Source: Enchytraeus crypticus
Lineage: Eukaryota; Annelida; Clitellata; Enchytraeida; Enchytraeidae
Assembly: GCA_905160935.1 (NCBI GenBank)
Contig: CAJHZI010000427.1
Location: forward strand, 191,893 to 255,892
Direction: 5' to 3'
DNA length: 64,000 bases
Shown here piece by piece: positions 36,235 to 47,329 of this stretch. A model generated the notes under the pieces. The model did no database searches, was not told where the DNA came from, and saw only the letters and a program-made list of their open reading frames with translations. Numbering within the stretch: the first letter of the stretch is position 1; each line of letters begins with the position of its first letter. Made by a program: the position numbers and the translations under genes.

Positions 36235-36597
36235 CCCAGTGTTGAGCCCGGGTGTGGTTGGACCACTGCAGAATAGGGCAACCGCAAACAAGCTGACGTG
36301 TATACGTAAGAGGCGACTAAGGCAGGAGCTGAGGAAGAAAGAGGGGACCCACCTCAACATGAAATTTTCCCCCCAGGATTAAATGGCAGTAAATCCATTA
36401 TAGAACTGAGGAAGGCAACGGGAAACCACCTCAGAAGCCATATTATTCCAAAGCTATAGGCTACATTAAGTTGTGCATAAGGTATGGCTATTAGTGAACG
36501 GATTACTTCATTACTAGATGGTATACTCTTTCTGGAGCGTAAAATGCTGCATGTGAGTAGGACTATGTACCTTGAACCAAAAACGCAAGAAAGAGAG
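36235..36597 (+). mobile_element. Element B, copy extending further 5'
   Basis: Besides the usual body (GAGGAAGGCAACGGGAAACC, GGCTACAT, GATTACTTCA, TATGTACCTTGAACC), this copy continues about 150 bp further 5' with AAGAGGCGACTAAGGCAGG and GGGGACCCACCTC. Varying 5' ends are normal for truncated LINEs, so family B may be the 3' end of a longer element. The 3' hairpin is mutated here. Confidence 0.65.
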
Positions 36598-37689
36598 ATT
36601 TTGATTAATGGATTCCATTTAACGGCTATCCTGTCTCAGCAGACAACAGGCGATAATACAGGATGTGAATGCTCGACCTTGATATTACGATCTGCTCATG
36701 CGCTACAGACTGTTAACATTAAAAAGTGTCTGCATAAAAGTAAGCAACAATCAACCATAGCGGTAACACAAAAACTGTAGAACGCTTTAGGGCCCTAGTA
36801 AATGGTTCACAGTGACTTTCTTAAGATAGTTTCTTATAAACAAAGAGATTTTAAATAATAATTAATTTTGTTCAGGAAATTGTCTAGTACTACATTACCA
36901 ATAATTTAGCCGTAAATAAGCATTTCTTGCCAAAAATTTGTTCTACTATCACCACTCCCTCTCCCTCATCCACTTTACAGTTGTTTAGTAATTAGTAATT
37001 GGCTTAGTAGATGCTTACTAGTTAGTATTTGGCGTATTGGATACACAAGTACTTGAGATTAACGATGTATCTGACACGATATATAGACATGTTATCAAGC
37101 AACGAAACGTGGTTGAATGAGAAGACAATGACTGAGTTACTATTAATGGACATGAAAAAGGCTACCACACTGATCAGTAAAATATTATACACTGGCACAA
37201 TCACGCCAACTTATGTAAAAGTTCTGAAGAATTCTAATTATAGTCAGCCCTTTCAGTTTGCAAAATAATGACTAACGGCAGGTCCAATCTAGAACCTCAT
37301 GTAATTAACTAGACTAAATGTTAGGATGACCACGAAACACATTAAATTCTAATCATCGAAAATATTAAAATATATAACCATTAAGGAGTAACTGTACATT
37401 CCAAAAAAATTATTATAGTCTATTCATATCTTAAATGTTACCAGGCATAGCTAAAGTAAGAAGCCACAATTATGTAGTGGTGTGGTTAGGATTAGACCTG
37501 AGACGAGTCTTCATTCAGTTCTTCCTTCAAAAACCACTTCTAGTAAACCATCCCCCTCAGAACACGAACCATACAGCTCCTCTTTCTATATATTATGATA
37601 TTTATAAAATGTCTATTTATCCGAACCCTATTTAGCACTAGTTTGTTTTTAATTTAGTCAGTCCGTTTGATTTTATGCATAGCCATATT
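36598..37689. other. Non-coding stretch
   Basis: No feature supported. Confidence 0.5.
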
Positions 37690-38062
37690 TGGAACGCTTA
37701 CAGTTTCTGAATGTCCTCCCTTCTTATGTCCATGATTCACAGCCGTAGAGGAGCGTGATCCACACTAAAGTTGTTCTAACTTGTGCCGTCTTCTGAATAT
37801 ATTCACTCTTCCTCCTTTTCTAGACACTCTAATCACTTTCTAATTAATTCCTTATTCTTGATGTTAATTTTCATTCCATACTTTAATGTTATAATGTTCA
37901 GGCTATCCACAATTTCCTGTATACCCACTTCGCTACTAGCAATCGCACCCTGATCATCAGCAAATCTTTCATCTTTCATTAGTTTACCAGCAATTTCTAT
38001 TCCTTATTCAGCGTTTTTCATTGCTTCAATCATCATTGCCTCAGCGTAAATATGACAGGGAG
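37690..38062 (-). mobile_element. LINE family 1-related RT fragment
   Basis: On the minus strand degraded text reads AEAMMIEAMKNAE, FADDQGAIASSEVGIQEIVDSLN and YGMKINIK, matching the palm region of LINE family 1 but more diverged. It has no 3' tail. Confidence 0.75.
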
Positions 38063-38870
38063 GGATTTATCTGATATCTGCTGATATCTCGCGTTATAGA
38101 GCTTTAGTTACTGCCTGCCTCATGATGAAGAGTTATTATTCTTCTAAATCATACCTATAAGCACCTGAAATTAAAAAACCAAGTATTTAGAGAAAGATGA
38201 GATCAGCAATACAAACTCCGCAATACATGATAAAGCATAGATGGTTATAGTAATTATATCCTCCGGCTCTATTGCCAGTGAAACAATGGAAACAGTAAGC
38301 TTAATAACAACGAAAAAGAATTTCACTTGAATTTTTCCAGAAGGAAAAAATATATTTTTAGCTATAGCCTCCTTCAATTATACATTTTCCACTAGATTGA
38401 GGGGTCAAAGAGAGACATGACCTTTACATAGAAAGTAGCACAAAACTCTTTGTGCTAAAAAAAGTAAATTGAAAAATTCGTTCCTATAGACTTATTTCAG
38501 TGTATGAAAATTTCATAAATTCTAATTTTTTCTATAAATCATCAATAATTCTATAAACCCTCAATTTAAGACAATGATAAGAAATTAGCTACATTTAGAC
38601 TGATTGAATATTTCTTTCATCTCTGCATATTTTTCCTAAACACAAACTGACAAACATTTCACATTCATTATCTTTCTAAGCTCATCTTTACCTAACTTAA
38701 ATTTAGCAGAGAATTCTTTAATAGATACTATTTTTACATTTAAATTTTAGTTTAATTTTAATTTTCAATCCAGCAATTTTTTTTTTTTTTTATTCTCTAT
38801 ATCACTTCCATTTCGTTTAAATTCCTGGCTTCAGTGATATAACAAATGGTATCTACCTTGTTCTACCTCA
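38063..38870. other. Non-coding stretch
   Basis: No feature supported; a poly-T run lies at 38778-38791. Confidence 0.5.
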
Positions 38871-39097
38871 GCCGAGATTAGCGCCTTACATACGCATCCA
38901 ACAAAGTTAAGCAACGTTACGTGCGGTGAGTACTTGGCACTAAGTGAACGATGATCAGGCACCTTGGAATACTGAGTCCAGACAAATTTGATTAAATCCC
39001 AGCGTGCTAGAAGTGTTGGAATAATTATTCATAAATGGTATCTGCAATCTGCTCCATCAAAACGACAATGATTACAAATAACCAATGGAGAAAGGAA
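38871..39097 (+). mobile_element. 5S rRNA-derived SINE, second copy
   Basis: Head with GAGATTAGCGCC, CAAAGTTAAGCAACGTTACG, GGTGAGTACTTGG and GGCACCTTGGAATACTGAG, then the body AAATCCCAGCGTGCTAG, CTGCTCCATCAAAACGAC and ATAACCAATGGAGAAAGGAA, parallel to 25891-26150. Confidence 0.8.
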
Positions 39098-39657
39098 TAA
39101 ATAACGAAAATTTATAAACGGAAAACTTACCAAGAAAACGTTGTAATACGTGTAAATAAAAACAGTATAGTGTTTCATAATAGTAATTATAATAATAATA
39201 ACAATAATTAATAACTAATCTGTTTTTATATAAAAAATTCTAATTTTGACGCACTAAAAATGAAAACGATTAGGTATTTCAGTTCAGAGTGAATCAGAAG
39301 CTATGGTAGCACCTATTTTCTTCGAGAAGGCCCCAATACTGATATAGACAGACACAACAACGTAACAAAACTGACGACAGAAAACACTGTTGTGGTCTAC
39401 GTCGTACGTAAGGTATTACAACCACCATTACGTCACCACAACGCTAATTACGCTCTAACCACAGCAGGCAGGAGACAGACCGGAAGTATTACATCCAGAT
39501 TTCTCGACATATGCCAGGTTAAAGCTTATATCACGTGAAGATCCGTGACAGGGACGGGGAGGGGGAGAGGGGGAGTAGATCCCACATTTTCTCGACAACA
39601 GTAATTATGCTGTTGATGCCCAAGAACCATGCGTTGCCATAGAGCAGTATATATAAC

Positions 39658-39661
<4 letters not shown>
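39098..39661. other. Non-coding stretch
   Basis: No feature supported. Confidence 0.5.
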
Positions 39662-39716
<55 letters not shown>

Positions 39717-39737
39717 AGTATATACATGCATATATAG

Positions 39738-39773
<36 letters not shown>

Positions 39774-39805
39774 AGTATATACATGCATATATAGTAAATA
39801 TGTAA

Positions 39806-39880
<75 letters not shown>
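39662..39880. repeat. (TA)n tract with duplicated insert
   Basis: Long TA repeat. The 32-bp segment around TTTATAAGTATATACATGCA is present twice within it (about 39711 and 39767). Confidence 0.95.
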
Positions 39881-39883
<3 letters not shown>

Positions 39884-39961
39884 AACATGTTCATAAACCC
39901 AAGCGTGTACAGATTTTCTTAAAGTAGAATTTAGTGTATCTTATTATAATTTTCGAGTTAA

Positions 39962-39995
39962 GGCAACAACATAAATGAACATTTATGTTGTTACC
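39962..39995. repeat. Inverted repeat, 16-bp arms
   Basis: GGCAACAACATAAATG and CATTTATGTTGTTACC are separated by AA, with one mismatch. A further partial direct copy follows at 40001-40014. Confidence 0.8.
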
Positions 39996-40555
39996 TAATA
40001 ACATTTATGTTATATCTAATCGCTTTAAGTACAAAAATATTTTTAAAAATCCTGGCTTTAAACGTATCTCAAATGTTTCATTATTATGTCTAAATTTTGA
40101 TTACAACATGCAATGACTACTTACTTATGCTTACCAATATTTAATTTCTTAGCTCACATACGACTTCTTAGCATACCGGCAAAAACGTAAGACAATTCCA
40201 GTTGAACAATAGCGTGTATGCAATTACCACAAAATATAACCATCTCTATTGAAATGTCAATGTTTCACCAGAAATTGCAGCTGCAGCACTAGCAGATCTC
40301 GAGGTGCCTGCGTCAGCAAGTAGGCCTATTGGCACTCACAGCAATCACAAAACAACAGCAGCTGGGAACTAAATAGACCGGTTTTCTGCAGCAACTATGG
40401 CCAAAATTATTATAATTAGTATGCTTTATACAGCCTGGCAAAAATAAACTGATATACATGTAGTCTTATCATGACAATTTTTTGAAAAAAGTCGCATGTT
40501 TTATAGGCACTCTTAAGTCACTGGACAGAAGATAGAAATATAGAAGAGTAGCTGC

Positions 40556-40557
<2 letters not shown>
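39996..40557. other. Non-coding stretch
   Basis: No gene; a CAGCTG/GCAGC patch lies near 40275-40370. Confidence 0.45.
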
Positions 40558-40600
<43 letters not shown>

Positions 40601-40605
40601 TCTCA
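40558..40605. repeat. (CT)n microsatellite
   Basis: About 20 CT units with a CTTT end. Confidence 0.95.
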
Positions 40606-42154
40606 ACTGAGAATTAAGAATTGACCAATACAACAGTAGTGAAGAACTGCTGAATATTAACAAAAACTTGTAGTAAGATTAAAATTTCTGCTAAAAATTC
40701 TAATAACACTTATTTGAGAAATAGTGCAACAATTAATAATTTAGCATAGTAATTTGTCATGATTTGGGTTATATGAATCTAGAACCTTCTATTTTGGGCA
40801 AATGCCCCATAGATCATCTCCTAACTGCACCTGTAGTCAAATAGCAACTGACTCAAATCACACGTCTTAAATTAGCGTCTACAAGTACATCGCACGCACA
40901 GTGCATACCTGCATGCATTCCCAGTCACTGGGACTCAGAAGGCGTCGTTAACACAGGTACGAATAAGCGGTCAACCTTTTAGTGGGTATCGATCTGCAAA
41001 GTGCATGATTAAACAGAGCACGAGACTGTCGCTGAAGCAGACAGACATAACGATATAACGCGTATCGACATAGGATTACAATCCAACTGTATCAACGTCA
41101 ACGGTTTAATTGCATCGAGAACAGCTACAGCTACATGTATTAATAAACACTAGCGCTTATATCCTTCTGAAAAAGACAATCCGTATTTCGCCAGTAACAA
41201 AACTTATGATTTGTGCTAACTCATTTATTTATCTTGAAACCTAACCCCAATCCATAACCCTAACTCTAACCCCAACTCTCAGAGAATTCTGCCCTGATAT
41301 TTAAAATAATTAATTACATAATTACATTATTTATAGATATTGAAGGGTATATAGTATTATTTTACTGATTTTCGTATCTTTATTATAAAGTAGTCTAGAG
41401 GTTATTTAAGCTTATGCTTAGCTTGACATCACAAGAGTGGGCGGAGCTAGGAGGGATTTTGTTTTGAGAAGGAAAAGTGGTGAAAGTCACGGAGGGAAGG
41501 AATAGGTTGAATTCCACGTGATATTTTGGATTAATATAGGATTAGAAGCAATGAAAGAATCAGTGTAGACTGTTACAGAACAGTGGCGGATAATCATTAG
41601 ATGATATCCAATTTGAGCTTGATCAATAGTTGATCAGAGGAAAGAGTTTCTAACGTATAAATTAAAGTGTTACAACGCAGTTACTGATGAAGTAATCAGT
41701 TACTGTTCCTATATAGTGGAATTTGTGCCTTGATACTTTAACTGATTACAGCAACGTATTGAATTTTCGTTGGTTTGAAATTGTATACAATTATTTTAGG
41801 TTTACGCGTTCCACGATCGAATACATTACAAGGACAGCTAATTTAAATTTAATTAATTTTCGTTGATATCAACTATTTGGATGTTTCTTTACTTTCTTGA
41901 ACTGTATGTATACATATTTAATTCGCATTTTATTTTATATTAACATAATTAAATATGAACTACAGTAGTTTGCCTCTTAATCAGCAAAAAGGTCTTCAAG
42001 ATCAGTTCAGTTTGATATACGAGGTCAGATACAAATCCAATAAATAGTTTAGCAGATTTAAGCATTTCACGTCTGTTTTGGTTGTCTTGTCTGTGATGAG
42101 ACACACCCTGACACCAACTATTAAAAAGAAAATAATTTAAAGACGTTGACAAAA
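40606..42154. other. Non-coding stretch
   Basis: No gene supported. At 41226-41282 there are irregular CCTAACCC-type words (for example ATAACCCTAACTCTAACCCC), a weak interstitial telomere-like patch. Confidence 0.45.
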
Positions 42155-42235
42155 GTGACGCGAGCGAGAATCGAACTCAGGACGTCACGCTTTAACGCAA
42201 TCGCCTTACCACCTAGACCATAGCGGCTTATGATT
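42155..42235 (-). mobile_element. tRNA-like SINE remnant
   Basis: Minus strand: an A-box TGGTCTAGGTGGTAAGG and B-box GAGTTCGATTCTC about 45 bp apart. The acceptor arms do not pair, so it is not a functional tRNA. Confidence 0.55.
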
Positions 42236-43045
42236 CAATTCAGTTGAAAAGTTAGTTTTAATATATTGCAATAGATGCAGCATGAAATCTTTCATCTATA
42301 TAATTATCATCCAGGCGAAAGACATTTGTCTTTTTCTGAAGAATATAAGCGCAAATTTAATAAACTCAATCATAACACACTAAATGCTCAGAGATCATTC
42401 GATCATCATAAGATAGGGCTAGGCTAGCATCGCTATGTAGCACTCCAGCAGGGAAAGCTAACTAATCAATCAATTAGATGACGTAGTCTAGCCACAACAC
42501 ATATTACTCGCCACAACCAATGCGGTCGAAACCCAGTGCAAGTCAGAGATTCTTAGCTATACCTGTTGGATTAAATTATTTAAAACTTCAAATCCAAAAC
42601 TGGCTACATTTGCATTCTACATTTGACTTTTTCGAAATAATAAGAAACAAATACTGTCATAGAACATAGCCCAGCATTTAAGCATTTCAGCATGGGCGAT
42701 AAGCATTAGTCGATAAAATACTACTAGAAATAACTATTAGCAGTAGCATTCTTTCAAGAAATTTGGATAAAAATTTAAGCAAAGCAGTACTTCATTTTTA
42801 ATAAAACTATGATTGAAAAAAATGGAATCAAGAAGGTGTTTTAGACTGCAGTAAGCCGTGTACCTTCAACGGTTTTGTGAACTAAAACAGTTCCTAATTA
42901 TATTAAATTTAGAACATACAGTATTAAGCAGGTGTGGATAAAGCATAGCTTGTTATGAATGAAATAACTGGCAGATCAATGGTGTGCTCCTTTTGAGAAA
43001 GAATACATACATGTACATTTGACCTAACACTTTGCAGAACACTAA
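42236..43045. other. Non-coding stretch
   Basis: No feature supported. Confidence 0.5.
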
Positions 43046-43091
<46 letters not shown>

Positions 43092-43121
43092 GGAGAGAGC
43101 GAGAGAGAGAGAGAGAGAGAA
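43046..43121. repeat. (GA)n microsatellite
   Basis: About 75 bp, interrupted by GATA, GC and GGG changes. Confidence 0.95.
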
Positions 43122-43656
43122 CGTGTAAATGAAAAGTGCAGAGGTGTTAGGTGGTAATGATAGCTCCATAAAATCTTATTTCAGAATTTTCTGGTGCAGA
43201 CAGTAAAATACTCTTTAATGAATCACACGTAAAAAGGTCTCCACCTGATGTATATTTATCAGCTTAACTTGTTAGAAAAATTTAGTTTAAAAACTTAACA
43301 TTAAAAATGGCCTAGTTCATCTGGCACCTTGTAAGAAACTTCTTGACTGGTATCAATAATTGTGAAAGCAGCTGTCTAGACTTTATGAAAGCCAATAACT
43401 TCAGTAAATTCATAACATGCTACATTGAACATGCAACAAATTTCAAAATAATTTATCAATAATTGCAAAATTGTAGAAACAGTTAGAACTTACCAGTCTC
43501 GACATTCCACAGACTTGGGATAATCTCTTCTCACTAAAAGTTCCATCCAATAAGAAAACAAACGCAAGATATGTCTTAGCCAATTCACTCTACGATCCTC
43601 CTTAGAGCAACCTATAATAAACTTACCAAAATAGAGTAAAAGTAAAGAGGTAAACA
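43122..43656. other. Non-coding stretch
   Basis: No feature supported. Confidence 0.5.
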
Positions 43657-43881
43657 AGCATTATAGTGAAATGATCAACTATGTTGATATCTATCACTTT
43701 TTAATATCACATGCTTAAACTGTTAGGCAATTCATTCCATTTTCCATGTATTCAGTCCAGTGAATGTCCAAGGTTTTACTCTCAGATCAGTGCGGCTGGA
43801 ATTCGAACCCACTAGGGTTCAATTCACCTCAGGATCTGTCATTTAAAACTTCATGACATTATCCCTACGCTATTAAGACTT
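43657..43881 (-). mobile_element. SINE-C copy
   Basis: Minus-strand copy nearly colinear with the one at 11950 across its length (ATTCAGTCCAGTGAATGTCC, CATTTAAAACTTCATGAC). B-box GGGTTCGAATTCC. Confidence 0.85.
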
Positions 43882-44039
43882 TCTAAAAGAATTCTATAAG
43901 CGTGTATAAAAGGAAGCCTAGCTAGGCTACAGATTGTTCTGAATGCCTAAAGCTGAAGAAAACTCCTCAACAAAAATCAGGAGGAATATGATTTGGGGAA
44001 GGGATAATGGTTAATTTTTATAGTGTGTTCCAACAGGCA

Positions 44040-44200
44040 GCGAGAGGCTCGGGTTCAAAACTATGGTCAGTCAACATCTATGATATCCCCCAGGGTCAGT
44101 GGAAGTTTAATCGTGTATCAGAACTGGCTGCCAATCGGCGCTATCGACAGCTAAGATAATCATGGAAAGGAAGCAGTCCAGAAGACCGGTCACAAGTCAT
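44040..44200 (+). mobile_element. tRNA-related SINE, family G, copy 1
   Basis: A B-box-like GGGTTCAAAACT is followed by GTCAGTCAACATCTATGATA, CAGGGTCAGTGGAAG and TTTAATCGTGTATCAGAACT. The same order occurs at 48350-48465. Confidence 0.6.
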
Positions 44201-44355
44201 GCCACGACTGTAGGATTGGTCATTTAAACAAAAACTTAGACATAGATAATATCTGGACCGTAAATCTGTACTTACAAATACTTAGAATTTAAGGATTGAT
44301 TGTATCATGCAGTTATGAGTGTCTACAATGGCAGCGCTTATTGTGTGTTGGAAAA

Positions 44356-44652
44356 CAGCAGTTGAGGAGAGTAGTTGCAAGCAGTGGACGACAGCAGCTG
44401 TGAGCAGTGGAGGAGAGCAGCTGTAAACAGTGGAGGAGCAGTGGAGGAGAGCAGCTGTAAGCAGTGGAGGAGAGCAGCTGTAAGCAGTGGAGGAGCAGTG
44501 GAGGAGAGCAGCAGCGAGCAGTGGAGAACAGCCGTAATCAGTGGAGGAGCAGTGGAGGAGAGCAGCTGTGAGCAGTGGAGGAGCAGCGAAGGAGAGCAGC
44601 TGCGAGCAGTGGAGGAGCAGCGGAGGAGAGCAGCTGCGACAACAGAGTACAG
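44356..44652. repeat. CAGCTG-containing minisatellite
   Basis: Irregular units built from GAGCAGCTGTGAGCAGTGGAG and GAGCAGTGGAGGA, about 14 in total. Both strands stay open over about 100-130 codons because of the repeat; coding is not supported. Confidence 0.85.
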
Positions 44653-44752
44653 CAGCTTGTAATTTTTGAATAAAAAAAGTTACAAATTTCAATCCCTTAC
44701 CCTCATCCTAACAAACTTATAAAATTTACTAAAACTTAAAAAATAAAGTGAC

Positions 44753-44826
44753 GGAAGCAAGAATCGAACAATGGGTACTTCAGGTCTAAAGCCTGACACA
44801 GTGCCACTAGACCAACAACAGCTTCC
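44753..44826 (-). mobile_element. tRNA-like remnant with UUA anticodon loop
   Basis: Minus strand: ends GGAAGC/GCTTCC pair; A-box TGGTCTAGTGG as in tRNA-Glu/Asp; a perfect 5-bp anticodon stem TCAGG/CCTGA around the 7-nt loop CTTTAGA; B-box TGTTCGATTCTTG. The T stem does not pair. It is probably a SINE head or decayed tRNA copy. Confidence 0.5.
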
Positions 44827-44859
44827 AGTTGAAAGCAGTTAAGTATGGTTTTATGGGAT

Positions 44860-45165
44860 TGTAATATATTCAGCCTGTGTTGTGTCCAGGCTGTTTGAAG
44901 AATTGACCAACCGGTGACTGCACGTGTCATAAAAGGCAACTAAAGCACTAAGATCCACACCAACGTCAGAAAGGGCATTCGGTTGGTGAGCGCCTAAGCT
45001 CCAAAAATTGCTACAAAAATTTAAACGAATGGAAAAGTCTCAAATAGGGGATTGACTGATGATATGATGTAGAACAGAGAGGATTTGAGACAGTTTATTC
45101 GTATCCCGACCCTAGTTAAGCTAGGCTTCAAGGGAAGATGATGATGATGTAATATATTCTGCCTG
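44860..45165 (+). mobile_element. SINE family E with (GAT)n tail
   Basis: The segment GTGTCATAAAAGGCAACTAA resembles the 5' part of the 36235 element. It ends TATCCCGACCCTAGTTAAGC, TAGGCTTCAAGGGAAG and (ATG)n at about 45138-45150. Minus-strand matches to this end lie at 6825-6865 and 7095-7160. Confidence 0.6.
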
Positions 45166-45179
45166 ATATTTCTCCTGCC

Positions 45180-45256
45180 CAATCAGTTCCTGAGGTCGTG
45201 TGTTCGATTCCTGGGTGATCATATAATAATAATAATAACAATAATAATAATAATAA
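45180..45256 (+). mobile_element. tRNA-like 3' remnant and (ATA)n tract
   Basis: A B-box-like TGTTCGATTCC at 45201-45211 leads into GGGTGATC and an (ATA)n/(ATAACA) tract at 45224-45258. Confidence 0.5.
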
Positions 45257-45262
45257 TAATTT

Positions 45263-45760
45263 ATGCACATTCTGTGCTCTAGTCCGAGCTTCTCTAATCC
45301 GCGGCTTTTAGACTACGACGAGGCTCTTAGGCAATGCTTGTGCGCCGTTATCAACACAGATTTATCTCATTTGCAGTGGCAGCAAGCCAGTCTACCGGTG
45401 AGTAAGGGTGGTCTTGGAATTCGTCTTGTTTCCCATATCGCGCCTTCAGCCTTCCTGGCATCAGCGATGGGAAAGAGGCAGTTGCAAGATGCCAGCCTTC
45501 ATAAGTGCTCCCTTTCTGCCGATAGATCCATTGACGTTGCGTTGTCAGTTTGGTCCAAAAGCCTCACCTCCAGTGCTCCACCTTCTACCTCAGTCAGTAA
45601 CCAGAAATCATGGGACCGTCCTATAGTGGATCGGATTTATAACAGTCTGTTAGAATCCCAGTCCAATGCAGTAGACAGAGCACGACTCCTACCTGTATCA
45701 ACCAAAACAAGCAGCAACTGGCTTCACGCTCTCCCTGTTGCTTCTCGTGGGCTTTTTTAG
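45263..45760 (+). pseudogene. RT thumb-like piece of the retrotransposon
   Basis: 165-residue open piece containing DEALRQCLCAVINTD, QWQQASLPVSKGGLGIR and SAFLASAMGK. It ends at a frameshift in a T-run at 45752-45757; the adjacent frame continues with LDNEAIRVAVSFRLGA. The N-terminal RT palm is absent. Confidence 0.65.
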
Positions 45761-46020
45761 ACAATGAGGCGATTCGAGTAGCCGTTAGTTTCCGTTTAGG
45801 GGCGAAAACTTGTGAGCCTCACATGTGCCCCTGCGGTCATGAAGTCGACGCTTTAGGTCTCCACGGCCTCTCCTGCAAACGAAGCTCAGGTAGAATGTCT
45901 CGCCATCACAATTTAAATGACTTAATATGGCGAGCACTTTCAAGAGCAGGCATCCCTTTCCTCTAAGGAACCAAGTGGGTTGTCCAGATCAGATGGCAAG
46001 CGTCCGGACGGCTGACTTTA

Positions 46021-46308
46021 GTGCCCTGGTGCAACGGTAAATGTGCCGTATGGGACGTCACGGTCATTGACACTATGGCAAACTCCTACTTGAATACGAC
46101 TTCAGTCACAGCCGGTGGAGCTGTTGTTCATGCCGCCTCTAGGAAGTTGGATAAATACTGTGATCTGTCCTTAGGATATGAAGTTGTTCCTGTGGCCATT
46201 GAAACCATGGGCCCGATGAATCCTGAAGGAGTTGACTTTATCAATGGCATAGGCAGACTTATTGCAGAGCAAACCGGCGATAAGCGAGAGACATCTTGTC
46301 TTTGGTAA
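46021..46308 (+). pseudogene. Endonuclease-like C-terminal piece
   Basis: 95-residue piece with VPWCNGKCAVWDVTVIDT, AIETMGPMN and INGIGRLIAEQTGDKRE. The conserved feature is the WDVT strand followed by an ET motif. The preceding KRPDG (about 45985-46005) lies in another frame, so the endonuclease is broken. Confidence 0.6.
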
Positions 46309-46483
46309 AGGGTTTCCATGACTTTGCAAATATTTAATGCAGTCTGCTTCAACAATTCTTTTAAGCCGATTGATGACCTCGAGTAGCCGAGCGGCGATTC
46401 AGCACGTATTGCTTGAATCGTTTTTATCAAACCCCAGGTTCTTTACACCGGGGTAAATAACAACAAATAATAATAATAATAAT

Positions 46484-46683
46484 AACGGTTTAAAGTCCGT
46501 TTCCTCATCCAAGGAAGATGTCAGGGACGTCATATAGGCCCTATCTCAAAGTAAAATGACTTATATTCACAGGACAGGTAACACCAAAAATAGATTACAA
46601 AGCTTCCTAGCGACATTGCATGAGTTGTCAAAAGTGACAGACATCATCATAGATGATCATTTCACGGCACTACGTTTTATAAT
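46484..46683 (+). mobile_element. SINE-A core scrap followed by diverged SINE-C
   Basis: Positions 46490-46533 match the SINE-A core in minus orientation (GTCCGTTTCCTC, GATGTCAGGGACG). Positions 46540-46680 align with the 3' half of SINE-C (GTAAAATGACTTATATTCAC, GTGACAGACATC, GATCATTTCAC). Confidence 0.55.
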
Positions 46684-47078
46684 AGGTAACTTCAATACAT
46701 TGAACTAATAAAATCTGTAAACAAATCTCGTGCACTAAATAGGCCTACACGTCCTTAAATTCCAACACGGCTCTTGAAACGAGAAGTGTAATTATACATA
46801 GACTTCTAGATAATTATCATCTAGATTATCATCATAATTATCATCATCATCAAGCTATACATAAATGTGTCCGTGCGTTATAACATAACATTCTATGGCT
46901 ATACGAGCAGTGGCCGAAAGTATCATAACAAGTTAAAATATTTGACAAGTTAAATATAGCCTAAGGTTGTTTATGGTCGCATGTCTGGCTATTTTAATTG
47001 GATTTAAATTGTGTTATGACGGTACGGCTTATTCAGCTGAAAACAAAGGCAACGATTACTAAAAATTAACCAGCGCCT
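46684..47078. other. Non-coding stretch
   Basis: No feature supported. Confidence 0.5.
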
Positions 47079-47200
47079 AAACCTCTTTTTCTTTAATTTT
47101 CTTTTTCTTTGGACTGATTTTCTGGATTTTGGAATTTGCACAGTTTTTTGGACCTATTTTTGCTCGCCAGCTTGATGTTGTCAAAGACAACATCGAGGAA
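47079..47200 (+). repeat. Repeat F, copy 3
   Basis: GGATTTTGGAATTTGCACAG, TTTTGGACC, TTTTTGCTCGCCAGC and GATGTTGTC match family F in plus orientation. A 9-bp hairpin GATGTTGTC-AAA-GACAACATC lies at 47172-47192. Confidence 0.7.
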
Positions 47201-47329
47201 TTTTTATCCAAAATCATGCCGACGAATAACTACGAAAATGTTGAAAGTGTGCAAAATACAATATTTAGTAAGTTCAATGAAAGCAATTAAATGAAAGGAA
47301 GTTTACATGGTGGCCACAACTTGTTGACA

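Larger units (their letters stand above)
45259..46480 (+). mobile_element. Non-LTR retrotransposon C-terminal fragment, endonuclease-like
   Basis: A decayed 3' part of a retrotransposon polyprotein, bounded on both sides by (ATA)n tracts (45224-45258 and 46466-46485). After an RT-thumb-like segment (LPVSKGGLGIRLV) it carries a Cys/His cluster near 45820-45885 (CPCG, then HGLSC), and a region with KRPDG followed after about 13 residues by WDVTV, reminiscent of the PD-(D/E)XK endonuclease of R2-like elements. The pieces lie in several frames. The assignment to an R2-like lineage is inference. Confidence 0.6.

Noticed and set aside
41226..41282. Interstitial telomere-like CCCTAA words
   Set aside because: Words are irregular and few; no run of perfect telomeric units.
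44282..44692. Ser/Leu/Cys-rich minus-strand frame of 136 codons
   Set aside because: Repeat-driven, from the CAGCTG minisatellite.
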